DNA from: Pseudopithomyces maydicus
Lineage: Eukaryota; Ascomycota; Dothideomycetes; Pleosporales; Didymosphaeriaceae
Direction of reading: 5' to 3'
DNA length: 64,000 bases
Assembly: GCA_026873275.1 (NCBI GenBank)
Contig: JANTUC010000005.1
Span: 1,364,001 to 1,428,000 of the forward strand
Both the position numbers and the translations under genes were made by a program. This document shows, in pieces, positions 46,036 through 57,233 of this stretch (its first letter is position 1; every line of letters starts with the position of its first letter). The notes under the pieces are model-generated. The model had not been told where the DNA came from. It searched no databases and worked only from the letters and a program-made list of their open reading frames with translations.

Positions 46036-48302
46036 CTACTTCTTCCCCTTCTCCATATCCCCATCCCCCTTCCCCTTCAAATCCTCTCCACCCCCATCAA
46101 CAAGCGTAGCACTTGTATCCACCCTCCCCACACTAATCCTAAACCTCCTCCACTCCACTTCCTCCTCGACCTCTGCCCCATCCCTCTTCCCCTCAACCTC
46201 AACCTCAATCTCGCCCCCCGTCTCCAAACTCCCAAAACTCTTCTTCCCCCTCACCACTCTCTCCTCAAGATACAACTCCCCTAACCTCTCCCCGCCCTCC
46301 GTCACTGGGATCTCTTTATCAATCCCAACCCACACTCCCTCATCCTGCGCGCAGAACGCCCGCCGCTGAAGCTGAAACATCCCGTCCCCAACCCACCGCT
46401 CGATGCGTGGCGCCAACGCCCGACGCCACCGACTCATGAACACGCAGAAGCGCAGGACGCCCCCGCTGAAGAGGCTGATGAGTACCGAGAAGGTGACCAG
46501 AAATACGAGCGCGAACACGTTCACGTTGGCAAATCCTCCTGCTTTCCGCATCCGTAGCGAGCTGCAAAGTTCGCGGTCCCCCTGCGACGAAGGCTCATCT
46601 GTGTATGTCGACCCCTTGGCCATGGGGTCTAACACCTGGGCGCCGATGACGGAGGCAGAGAGCAGCGACTGATAAGACGACCATACGAAGGCTTCCCAGG
46701 TGGAGAGCTCGGTGATCCATTGAGTGGAGGGGAGACCGGGGGCGATGCCAACCTGGAGCATCTTGGAGGCACGAAGATTGCCGAGTTGAGGGCTGACGGT
46801 TATGTCTGCGGTGCGGGCGATGGACTGGAGGAGTGTGAGGATAGAGGCTTGGACGGGTGAGGCGTCCGGGTAGACCGAGGACGGGGTGTCAGGCAGGGGA
46901 CTTGGGCCGAGAGGCGTGCAGAAGTCGGGTTTGCCCGGGCGAGGGTAGCAGAATTGGTACTGTATAAGTGGATGCGTTAGATAGGGGTTCATAAAGGATG
47001 ATGATGATGGGGGAACGGAGAATAGTCGTACCTGGAGGGCGCACCCGATGACGCCGGCGTAGTGATCGGACCAGTATAGTGCCTTGTCCTTTCCTGTACC
47101 GGTTTGACGCATTTCGAGGCGGTGGGCGGCGAAGAGGGGGTCTTCGACGGGCCTGTCGTAGACGACGGCGTTGGCCCAGACGGGGATGAGGGCGACATCG
47201 GCGTCGGTTCGGTTCATTTCGGGGAGGGGGTCGATAATGCCGTCGAAGGGGCTACTGTTTGCGTAGGCCATCATGGCGCTAGGGTATGTTAGATAGGTCT
47301 AGGAGATGGGTGTGATGTTGAAGATAGAGGTACGTACGTGATGAAGTAAGACATTTGGTGCTCCACTAACGCAGCGTTGATGTTGAAGGTGACCTCGGGG
47401 CGCTTGGCAGCAGGTACACCTTTCCAGGTACCATACTCTAATGTCCATCGCTCGGCTGGATTCCCGCGGGCCTTCAGGAAATCGGGATCCCTTTTGAAGA
47501 TGTGGCCCTCTCGAGGTAGAACATTGCAGGTGGTTTTGCGGCGGAGTCGAACCGAGTCTTTTTCCGCAACATTGAGACCAAATTGCTTCCTCAGATCGAC
47601 GATTCCAGAGTCCATGGTAATAGCTGAAGACCCTTCTCCCGTGCACATGGTTTCATTCCACGGACAAGGAGCAGGCGCAGTACTAAATGTGATATTTGGT
47701 TTGTGGAAGGTATTGCGACAGATAGCAGGGAGCGAAGAGCTATTCTGGTAGCAGTTCACTGCGTACGATTGTATCGAGTCGCCAAGTGCAGTGAATATTG
47801 GTATTCCGGAGGCAGTCGACGTGACGATTTTCGTGTTGTTGAGGCGGTCACAATGAGGACTGTTGACTAAGACTTCAATATTGGAGTTGTCCACTGCATA
47901 GGCTGTCGATATACCAGCAGCAATGGATCCGATGGCGAAGAGAAGACCGAAAGCTAGCATTGGAAGAGATCGTAGAAGCGCGTGGGGTACTTTCGATCTC
48001 CAGGCCCAGGATATCTTGATGTAATCTGCCAGGAATGCTGTCGGAGTAGGCATCGTGCGGAGTAACACTTGTTGCTGCCAGTACATGCCTTCAGCTGGGT
48101 TGCCATGTGCACGCATCTGGTGAATCGTGAAAGTAGCCAGGTTCCACAACTGTGCCGTCGCTATAGATGCCAGGATAGTCAGAAGAGCCACGAGTATGGT
48201 ACCAGTTTGTGCATCGACAGTATATGTCTGGCCCATGATGGGACCCTTGCTCCAGTCGACCCAATATCCCCGCTTCACAAAACGATCATCAAGTTCAGCC
48301 AT
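46036..48302 (-). CDS. Integral membrane protein with a large glycosylated outer domain, unknown function
   Basis: Exons 48302-47338, 47278-47032 and 46959-46036 join in phase to 711 residues; both introns (59 and 72 bp) have GTACG donors and a CTAAC branch point. No signal peptide is obvious. Membrane segments lie near residues 34-58 (ILVALLTILASIATA), 112-136 (LPMLAFGLLFAIGSIAAGIS) and 550-572 (FALVFLVTFSVLISLFSGGV). Between the second and third are many N-glycosylation sites (NNTK, NSSS, NITF, NETM) and several cysteines, so this part of about 410 residues probably faces outside. The C-terminal 140 residues are charged and cytoplasmic. The architecture is common in hypothetical membrane proteins of filamentous ascomycetes; I cannot name a function. 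Confidence 0.75.
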
Positions 48303-49785
48303 CGTGACTATTAATGCTCAAAAAGCGATCTTAAGGAGAACGTTCAGAGATGAAACGACTGACGCCATATTTCGTGGCCACAACACCAATCTATATAACC
48401 CAGCCCGCCTCGGGCCAACATTCTCCTTCCAGGGTACCGCAGCCAGTGTATATTTTTGCTATGCAGCAATCTCGGCGCACCAGGGCAGGCGAGCCTCAAC
48501 CCTATCTTGCACCCATGTTAATCCCCGCTGCACGTGTGAAACGCATCGTAGCACCGATAGCCGTTCCGAAACGGGCTCACTGGGGGCTAATTTTGGGGGC
48601 TCGGATGCAGGCTGACACGCGAAGCGAACCACTGGCGTGAGCGTCCAGGTACAAATTATCCGGCGACACCAATGAGCGGGATGCATGCCCCGGATGGGAC
48701 CCAGGGCCTTGGCCTGCACGCGTCCGAAAATAAGATCTGGACCCATGACGCCGGCGGCAGTTGGGGTGCTTTCTTTCGTGGGTATTTATTTGTACCTGCT
48801 TGAGCATACATATGTATGTATGTACGTACGGCTGCGGGGTGTCAGACGCAGCGGAAGTGGTACCTGGAATAGTAACGATGGGCAAGGCATTGTGATGTGG
48901 GAGGAGATATGGCGGAGGGCGACGTAACGGTTGCCAGATAAGGAATTTTGCAGCGGGGGATTGTCGAAAAGGATATAGGTGAAGCCGATGCTAGTTCGAA
49001 TCGGAAAGACTAGAAGACATACATATTGCAAGTATCTGTTATAGTGCAACTTGCATGAATGATAAGTTATTGGGAGAGCCAAAAAGGGTACTGAGCTGGT
49101 GTGGCCTGCTCGCATGAGCAGTAAGCATTAACTTGTTATGAAGAAGAAGTATTGAGCATTCCTGCTCGAAAGAGTCCTCCGCATAGGATATTTTAAGTTG
49201 TCTTCATTGAGAAGTTCATAGTCGCAATCGAAGCAATTCTCTTAGGCATCCGTTCATTGCTTCTCTTGAAAACCATGCCTATTTTGCTCCAAAGCTTCAT
49301 CATAGCGCAAGCCATAACGCCCGTCCCACATAAGCGTGAAGGGCTCGCCAAGCAACCACCCGAGCAGGAACCGCTTGGGGACGTACGAAGGATTGCAGAA
49401 ACAGGTTAGCCATCGAGGGTTCCAGCAGGCTTATAGGTAGTGTTTGATTACATAGACGTCTCTGCTCGAAGCGATGATGTTCACCACGAGAAGACGTGTG
49501 TGAGCGCGGATAGACCGTGTTTAGTCCATACTAAACCCAAAATGGCCATACGTATACGAACAGATACTATGTGGTTTCTGAAGCTGAATATGATGCAAGA
49601 TAACCCGAATCGACGTTAATAGTAACACACGCCTCCACCCGAACCAGTGGTGAATGACACCCGCGCCCAAATTGGCGGGGCAGCTGCACCCATCCGAACC
49701 GTGCGTCATCCCTGCACACCCAAAGCCCACCAGAGCTCACGACACCACCGCGCATCTTCTCCTCACACATCTGCCTCCACCAACC
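48303..49785. other. Divergent intergenic region
   Basis: Upstream of both the membrane-protein gene (minus) and GET4 (plus). TATG/TACG tracts lie near 48805-48830. No gene or RNA recognised. Confidence 0.6.
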
Positions 49786-50882
49786 ATGTCTTCCAAATTA
49801 GAAAAGACGATCCAGCGCCAGCAGCAAAAGTAAAAATTCGCCCCCACTCACCCTCCATCTGCGCCCACCTCGCTAACCCACGCAGAATCGCCGAAGGCCA
49901 GTTCTACGAAGCCCACCAACAGCTCCGCGTCATCTCCGCCCGCTACGTCAAAACCTCCAACTGGACCGCTGCCACAGACATCCTCTATCAAGGCGCGCAG
50001 TCTCTTCTGCAGGCGGGGCAGGGCCCCTCTGGCGCGGATCTGTGCATTTCCCTCCTCGAGGTGTTCCACAAGAGCGAAACGAAGCCCGATGCGGCGTCCA
50101 AGGGGAAACTGCTTAGCCTCCTCCGCGCGTTCCCCAAGGGGAGCCTACGCGGAAGAAGTTTGTGAACGAGATGGTGGGGTGGAGCGCAAAGTGGGGGGAT
50201 TATCCGGCGGGGGATCCGGAGATTCACCATGTGACGGGGGCGCTGTACGCTGAGGGTACGTTGGCCGTGTGGTGTTTTTCTTTATGCATACCTGCTCGAA
50301 GATATCAATACTGACACTGCGCTTTACCCAGATCTCGAGCCCTATGACGCAGAACGCCACCTCATCCTCGGCACCAAGGACTCCCCCGAGACCCTCGCCA
50401 CCCTCGAATACGCTTGGTACACCTCGGACGACTCGCACACCGCGCCTCTCTACGCCGCCCGCGGCGCCCTCCCCTACCTCCTCGCCGGCAACCTGCGCGC
50501 CGCCAACAAATTCTTCCTCCTCTTCACATCGTACCTCTCGAAGCAGCCCGGCCTCGGCGCCCAGCAAGTCTCCACCGCGTCCTCCGACCTGCGCGTGTAC
50601 CCCTCCCTCCCGCTGCTTAACTTCCTGGGTCTGCTACTGCTGGCGGTGGAACGCGGCGATCCGAGCTTGTTCCGCCAGCTGAAGAGCCATTATGCGGCGC
50701 AGCTAAGGGATGTCAATTGGGGCGAGGCGCTGGATACGCTGGGGGAGATGTATTTTGGGATCAAGGTGCCGAGGCAGGGGAACCCAATGATGGATATGTT
50801 GGGTAGCATGTTTGGGGGTGGGGGTTTGGGAGGTGGCGCGGCGAAGGGGGCGAAGAAGCCGCCGATTGCAGGGTTGGATTGA
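49786..50882 (+). CDS. GET4: Get4, tail-anchored protein insertion factor (one-base frameshift)
   Basis: Get4 pairs with Get5 and hands tail-anchored proteins from Sgt2 to the Get3 ATPase for insertion into the ER; it acts in the cytosol. The alpha-solenoid (DUF410) sequence is clear: IAEGQFYEAHQQLRVISARY, ATDILYQGAQSLLQAGQ, DLCISLLEVF, EMVGWSAKWGDYPAGDPEIH, LEPYDAERHLILGTKDSPET, FFLLFTSYLSKQP, FLGLLLLAVERGD. Exons: 49786-49829, 49886-50255 and 50332-50882, with GTAAA and GTACGT donors; AACCCACGCAG precedes the second exon. The frame is lost at GGGG 50138-50141: downstream KKFVNEMVGW is in the next frame, and the middle exon is one base short of phase. With one more G the protein has 321 residues, the usual size. 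Confidence 0.95.
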
Positions 50883-51292
50883 GAGAAAGTATGAGGAGGA
50901 TGGGGGAGTGAGATGAGATACCCTGGGAGGTTGATACTTAGTTTGCTTGTATGAAAAGTATAAAAGGGATGTTCCTTTGCCATGTCGGCTGCATGCTGTG
51001 GAGCAGGATGAGCAATTGATGTTTGGAGAGAACGTTTGTGGAGAAACACGAGATGAGAACATTACGGAGGGACTATGCATATCATGGATGTATCTGTCCC
51101 CATTATCGGGCATAGTTGCATACGAAATCTTCCTTCCACATGCAACGTATCATGATGCCATCATAGTCCAAAAAATTTCATTCCTTTTTGTCTACACATT
51201 TCATCATGCAATCATTTCAAACCGGTGAAAGCGAGCGTCATCGCGGTCCAGATAAAAAACTCTCCACATCGCCCACAGATGTATGTCCAACT
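50883..51292. other. Intergenic stretch between convergent GET4 and LYS9
   Basis: 410 bp that must hold both 3' ends. I see no gene or strong repeat. Confidence 0.75.
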
Positions 51293-52856
51293 CTACTGCC
51301 TGATAGTCTTGGACTTGAAGCGCACATTGTACTTGTCTTCCAAGATCTTCATCAACGGCCTGCAGACCTCGGGGTCCATAGGCGCCAACACACCCTTCTG
51401 GGAGATGGTCCCATCGAGCACCTGCTGAACAGCCACAGCGCATGGCACACCGACGAGCTTCGCCATGGACGAGTATCCCTTGGGGTCACCGAAGTCAACC
51501 AGCGTCTCGGTACGCACATCCCTGCTGCCGTCCTTGTTCTCGATCTCGAAGCGATGCTGCAACATGACCATGTCGCGCTCGTCCTCCTCGTACTGCATCT
51601 TCTGCTCGAGCGTCGCGCATAGCGTGTCGAGCGGGTTACCGCGGGGCGTGATCTTCTCATCGGAGAGGAGGCCGATCCAGCGGAGACCGTCCAGGATGCG
51701 GTTTTTCTCCTCTGTAGACGCGAACTTGGTGCGCGAGCCGATGGCCCACACGATGCTCTCTTCTTTATCGTTTTCGGCGCCGATGATCTTGGCCGTGGCC
51801 TCCCTCCAGGTGAGGTTGGAGCCCTCACTGAGGTAGTCTTGAGGGTCCTCGGTGAGGAACCCAATGTCGACCAGCGTCTTGATGTACTCCGGGAAGCCGC
51901 CGTAACGCAGGGTACCACGGATGATGGTCTGCGCCTCGGGGATCTTGTAGCGCTCCTTGTAGGGGGTAGAGTCGCGGTTGGGGTAAGCGACGAATGCGAA
52001 GCCGGGGTAGATGAAGTAGGGCTTTGCCTCGGCCATGAGTTCGGGGCCTTCGACGTCCTTGACCTTGCCGTCTTGCCACCACTTGGCCTGGTTGCGGAGA
52101 GCAAGCAGCACGCCGCGGGAGCTCCACGAGAACTTGTAACCGAGCGGGTTATCCGAGGCCTCAGGGGCAGGGAGACCACCGCAGTATGATTTGAAGGAGA
52201 GGATCTTGCCGCCGGCCTTGTGGACGTCGTCGATGGTGATGACGGCAGAGAGATGATCGACACCGGGGTCAACACCGATCTCGTTGAAGACGGTGATGCC
52301 GGCCTCCTTGCACTGGGCATCGAGAGCCTCCATGGCGGGGGAGACATAGGAGGTGGTGACGACATTCTTCTTCTTGCGGATGGCGGACTCGATCACGGTT
52401 GCGTGGTAGGTGTAGGGGATCAAGCTAATGACCAAGTCGACCTTGGCAACCTCAGCGTCGAGGGCCTCGGCGTTGGAGACATCAAGGCTGATGGCTGAGG
52501 CGTTGCTGATGCCCTTTGCGAGGGCCTGGGCCTTCTCGAGCGTCCTGCAGGCGACTGTGACCTTGACGCCTGAGTTTCCGAGGACCTCAGCGGTGGGTCG
52601 TGTGCTTCGCGGGGTCAGGATTGATAGCTAAGTTGTTCACAGAATGTCACTTACACGAAACCAGCACCGAGCAAGAGAACGGAGCTGGATTGCTGTCAGT
52701 CGTTGCACGCTGTGATGCAATGCAACAGTTGTTACTCACTGGTTGGTGCTGGGGGTGCTTCCCCCGCCGAGCACTTGCTGCAACTTGTCTGTCCCGTATC
52801 AGCTTCCGCCTTCTCAATTCATCAGAAAACAACAACTCACTTGTGACTGCCTCCAT
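51293..52856 (-). CDS. LYS9: Saccharopine dehydrogenase (NADP+, L-glutamate-forming), saccharopine reductase
   Basis: Catalyses the next-to-last step of the fungal alpha-aminoadipate lysine pathway, condensing alpha-aminoadipate semialdehyde with glutamate to saccharopine (EC 1.5.1.10 direction), in the cytosol. Exons 52856-52841, 52788-52740, 52684-52655 and 52604-51293; introns are 50-55 bp, the first three exons tiny, all in phase, giving 468 residues. The Rossmann nucleotide motif SVLLLGAGFVTRP is rebuilt only by splicing exons 2-4. Hallmarks of the family follow: VTVACRTLE, VISLIPYTYHATVIESAIRK, NEIGVDPGVDHL, YCGGLPAPEASDNPLGYKFS, WSSRGVLLALRN, YPNRDSTPYKERY, RGTLRYGGFPEY, ITPRGNPLDTLCA. 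The N-terminus is about 20 residues longer than in yeast. No frame problem is seen. Confidence 0.97.
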
Positions 52857-53260
52857 TGTGTATGATCTGAATTTTCAATTGGCAAAGAAGGAAGATATAA
52901 ATGTGCAGTCTGCTCGGAATCGGAGTGCTGAAAAACGAACGGAGCGTCATCGGAGCAACCGCATGCCCCGCAACGCCACCGCACGGGCCATGGGTAGGGA
53001 TGTCCCGTGGTGGGATGCGGCTCCGCGCACGTGTTCGGCTATCACCGCTCGAGCCCTGGAGAACATCCAACTCCGGGGCTGCCTGCCAGGCTGTGTTTAA
53101 CACACTTAACAACAACTTGAACTCCCTACACTCCGCGAGTTTCCTGAGACAAGGACTGTTGGACACACCATTGATTTCACAGTGTGGTACTTTTGTGGTC
53201 GTGATTGGACGCGATTGTGAACCCCCCGAACGCCCGCTGGCGCGCTAGGCACCTTCCAAC
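52857..53260. promoter_or_regulatory. Shared divergent promoter region of LYS9 and SEC15
   Basis: The two start codons are 404 bp apart and face away from each other, so both promoters must fit here. No specific factor site stands out that I would defend. Confidence 0.6.
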
Positions 53261-55749
53261 ATGCCGTCCGCAGTGGATCCGAGGGATGACCTATGGCTGG
53301 CCATCAAGCAGGTGAATACAAGCGCACGTGATGTGTTCTACCTTTCGCGGTACTAAACCCCCAACAGATATCCCAGTCCAGCTCGGACACGGACTACATT
53401 GAACAGCTGGTCCCAATTATGCGAGATGCGCGACACACCAACCAACTCTTGCAGGCTTTTGACCAGCATTCCAATGAGAGGGAGGCTGAGATTGAGCGGA
53501 TCTGTAGTGCAAATCACCAGGAGTTCATCGGCTCCGTCGACTCGCTGCTCAAAGTCCGTTCTGGAACTGTGGATATCACCGATAGCATCCTTGAACTCCA
53601 AGCATCCATCCAGGAAAGTGCCGAGAAGCTGCATGCACAGAAGCAGGCTTTGAAAGAGTCGCGCAATGTGCGACAGAACATCAATGAGGCGAACGCAGCG
53701 CTCAACGACTGTCTGGAGGTCTTGCGACTGGCCAACACCGTGTACGAGCTTTTGAAAGAGAAGAACTACTACGCTTCGTTGCGTGCACTGGATGAGCTGC
53801 AGACGATTCACCTCAAGGGCATCAGTCGGTACAATCTCGCTGGGTTGATCGACAAGAGCGTACCCGTGGCCCGAGAGCAGATCCGTGAGGCAGTCAAAGC
53901 TGATCTCAGCACCTGGCTTTACAAGATTCGCGAGTTATCCCCACTCCTGGGAGAGGTGTCTTTCTACTACACCGATGTGCGGCGGACGCGGAACCAGGAA
54001 CGCGCTGAGGCAGACTCACGCTTCGCCAAGTTCAAGTTGAATTCCGCCATCGAGCTCGTTGCAGACGAGACGGATGAATTCGATGTTCTGAACAACGAGG
54101 AGGCCAATGTGGAGACCGACTTTACACCGCTGTTCGAAGCTATGCACATCTACGATACTCTTGGAAAGAGGGAGCAGTTCAAGGCCGAATATGCGGAGGA
54201 CCGGAAGCAGCAGAAAGACTTGATCCTGCCACAGACGCTGAATTTGCTGGACGAGGAATGCGGTCCGCTAAGTAGTTTGCTGGAAAGCATCGCCGGATTC
54301 GCCATCATCGAGAAGGCTACTGCTTCAAAGACCATGAACTTGCGATCGCAGGGTGACATTGATGAGATTTGGGACGCCATGTGCACTAGGGCGATAGAGC
54401 TTATAACAAAAGCTCTACCGCAAGTGGAGAATGACGAGCTGCTGCTGAGAATCAAGGGCAGGATAGCACTGTTCATGCTGACCATGGAGGTTCGTGATTT
54501 GTTTCTTCAGTGCCGTAACAGAACTAATCGCCATATAGAAATGGGGCTATTCCGTGTCGACCATGAACGATATGCTTCACACTTTGTTCTCGAAGTACTC
54601 TGAACTGCTTAAGAAGCGGTTCAGCGAAGACTTCACCGAAATCGTGTCCACAGACGACTACATGCCTATGACGCTCAATAGCATCGAAGAATACGATAAA
54701 GTCGTAACCGTCAGCTGGTATACCCCCGAAAAAGAGCGCGAGCGCCTCACGTACGTCTTCCCTCCCATCCACCCCCTCGTCCCACCCCACCTCACTAACA
54801 CACCCGCAGCTTCCCCTGCGTCCTCCCCTTCTCCCAAATGTACCCCCTCTGCTGCATCGACGTCCGCAATTTCCTCAACCAAATCTACCTTTTCAGCGAC
54901 GACTACTTCCAGAAATCTTCCATCATCGACGAAACGCTACGAACCTCGCTCGACGACCTCCTCTGCAACGAAGTCTGCCAGTCCCTCGTCGACCGCCTCG
55001 CTTCGCAGTACCCGGGCCAAATCGTCCAGATCCTCACCAACGTCGAGCATTTCGAGACCGCCTGCCACGAGCTCGAGGTGCTCCTCTTCGAGGCAAGGTC
55101 CTCGCCGTCGGCAACGGGGCCCGTCACTCTCCAGGCAACGGAGCGCTTCAAGGCCGCGAAGAAGCAGGCTAGTGACCGCATCTTCGAGGTCGTGAACAGC
55201 AAGATCGACCAGCTGGTTGAGACGGCCGAGTATGACTGGATGGCGAACAGGGTTGCGGCCGAGCCCAGCGACTACATGAAGGAAATGACGCGGTGGCTTT
55301 CCGACATCTCCAACTCGGTCCTCCTCGCGCTCCCCGAGGAAGTCAAAGGCTTCGTCTATTTCGACGCGCTGTCCCATGCCAAAGACGCCATCCTCGCGCT
55401 CCCCCTCGATGACTCCGTCAAACGGATCACACCCGCTGCGGTCACCGCGCTGGAAGTCGACACGAGGTACTTGGCGGCCTTTGTGGAGGGTCTGGGCGAT
55501 CCGCTGCTGCTGGATAACTTGGATGAGCTGACGCAGACGGTGGCGCTGATGGGGACGGACGATGTCATGGAGTACTTTGATGTGGCGCAGAGGAATAAGA
55601 AGTATGGCAAGGTGGATCCGTTGAGGGGGCAGACGTTGATCGGGAAGGTGCAGGAGGGGGCGCAGATTGCGAGTCAGAGCCCGACGAAGCCGCCGGAGAG
55701 GGAGCGGTTTGGGACGTTGGGGTCGAGGTTTCGGTTTGGCGGGTCGTAA
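53261..55749 (+). CDS. SEC15: Exocyst complex subunit Sec15
   Basis: Sec15 is the exocyst subunit that binds the Rab GTPase Sec4 on secretory vesicles and helps tether them to the plasma membrane at growing tips. Exons: 53261-53311, 53368-54489, 54539-54750 and 54810-55749. Introns are 49-59 bp with GT-AG ends and all phases agree, giving 774 residues, the usual size. The N-terminal region has the exocyst coiled-coil pattern (DITDSILELQASIQESAEKL, HAQKQALKESRNVRQNINEA, ANTVYELLKEKNYYASLRAL). The C-terminal helical Sec15 domain includes KWGYSVSTMNDMLHTLFSKY, FPCVLPFSQMYPLCCIDVRN and WLSDISNSVLLALPEEVKGF. Diverges from LYS9 and converges on the minus-strand gene at 56.0 kb. Nothing is odd in the sequence. 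Confidence 0.97.
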
Positions 55750-56015
55750 GTGGAGAGGTGGAGTGGTGGAAGTGCAGTTCACATGGAAGTTGGGTGGATT
55801 GGACGGATTGTGTGGGTTTGATATTGTTATTGGGTCTTTTGATGCGAACTTGAGGTTCGTAAAGACCGGTTGGGTATCATAATACAAGTCGTAAGCAGCC
55901 AGAACGCCCAGTCTCCCTGCATAAGCAGCACCCCCGTTCTGGCTCGTGGAAAGCCAAGTCATCTCCCACCCCACCGCATCACATCGTGTCATTTGCGGCC
56001 CGAATCATCGTCCCC

Positions 56016-56879
56016 CTACCTTCCTTTCCCCTTCTCCCCCTCAAACATCCACTTATCCGCCTCCAAGCTCGCCACCGCCCTGTGCACGCCCGTCTTCAAC
56101 GCTTCCCTAACCTCCTCCATCACACCTGCACACCGATCAGCCGACATCCAAATATGCATCCTAGTGTCATCGTTCTCCCAACGGCACCAATCCTCCCAGC
56201 CCTCAACCCCCAGCGGCTCGTACTCGGCCCTCTCCTCCCAAGTGTCGATCCTCGCCTGCGCGTCCCAGAATCCCCACTCGTCGTCGCGCTCTCGTGGCTC
56301 AGTCTCCACGCCGTCGACGACCTTAATGCGGATGCGGCCTTTGTTACCGAGCAGCCCTTCGGTGTGGTGCGGGCTGTGGATAATACGGGCTGGGGGTGGC
56401 TTTCGTAAATACGCTCCGTGTCATGTGTGCGTAGCGCATCGCATCGCATCGCATCGTCCAGGACAGAACAGGACAAGAAAAGACGAGCCAAAAGCGAAAA
56501 CAAAAAGAGATCACAACACAGTCTCACTCACCGCTTTTCTCCAACCCAGAAGTCCCCCTCCCATACAGCCCCATCAAATGCTCCTCCTGCTCCCTCTCCT
56601 CCTCGTCCTCTTCCTCTGGTGGCGTCGCCGAAAGCCGCAGCGAAGCCGGCGGCGCCCCAATTATTTTGTACGCGCCCGAGGAGTCGCGCTCGACGAGGTC
56701 GGCGGAGGGGTCTGGCGTTGTGTCTGCGGGGATGTGTACGGTGGGCGGCTTGGAGGTGGTGGTGCGCGGGTTGGGGCGCGGTGCGTGGGCGGTGGTGGAT
56801 GTGGGGTGGTGGAAGAGGCGGCGGGGTGGCGGAGCGGTGGTAATTGGGACGCGCGGGGGCGCCGAGGGTGGTTGTCCAT
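56016..56879 (-). CDS. Protein of unknown function (probable one-base frameshift in exon 1)
   Basis: I cannot name this family. Exon 2 (56389-56016) codes for a charged, Trp-rich segment: GRIRIKVVDGVETE, DDEWGFWDAQARID, GWEDWCRWENDD, then a helix ending in the stop at 56016. The intron 56531-56390 has a GTGAGT donor and a CCCCCAG acceptor. Exon 1 (56879-56532) has continuous coding sequence at its 3' end (KPPTVHIPADTTPDPSADLV, ERDSSGAYKIIG, then an acidic stretch). That frame has no ATG and no acceptor AG upstream; the good ATG (56879, MDNHPRRP) is in another frame. One more base in the G5 run 56855-56859 (plus strand) joins them into 240 residues. Probably a conserved nuclear or cytosolic protein; divergent from RAI1. 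Confidence 0.58.
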
Positions 56880-57233
56880 GGTGAATCGAGTGTTATAGGG
56901 TGTTGTGATAGTAGATGGTGGTGTAGTGGTATGGTTGTGTTTCGGTAGTGTGTTTGTGGTTTTGGTTGTTGTGGTGCGCCGGAGCGGAGGTTTGCGGGGA
57001 AGTAACGGAGGAGCTTGGGCCAGCCTGGCTAGATGAGCGCGTCGTGGGAGAGAGAGGAATTGGTAGGTAAGCTCGCAATACAGTACATGTAAGTAATGCC
57101 TCCGCTCCACGCGCGGCATATCTGTAACTTAACTCATCATCTATTCCCAGCTCTTGTATCGCGGGCATTTGATCGTTCATTTTCGAAGAATCCACCGCCC
57201 TTCTTGCCGTTGCGCAAACAACATCTATCAAAC
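56880..57233. promoter_or_regulatory. Divergent intergenic region upstream of RAI1
   Basis: 354 bp between the start codons of the minus-strand 56.0-56.9 kb gene and RAI1. TGGTG-rich near 56910-56980. No specific site recognised. Confidence 0.5.

Noticed and set aside
51352..52365. 337-codon second minus-strand frame within LYS9
   Set aside because: A shifted frame of LYS9, Ser/Pro/Arg-rich, with no motif of its own.
54937..55992. 351-codon minus-strand frame opposite SEC15
   Set aside because: It is antisense to well-conserved SEC15 exon 4; its openness follows from the codon usage of that exon.
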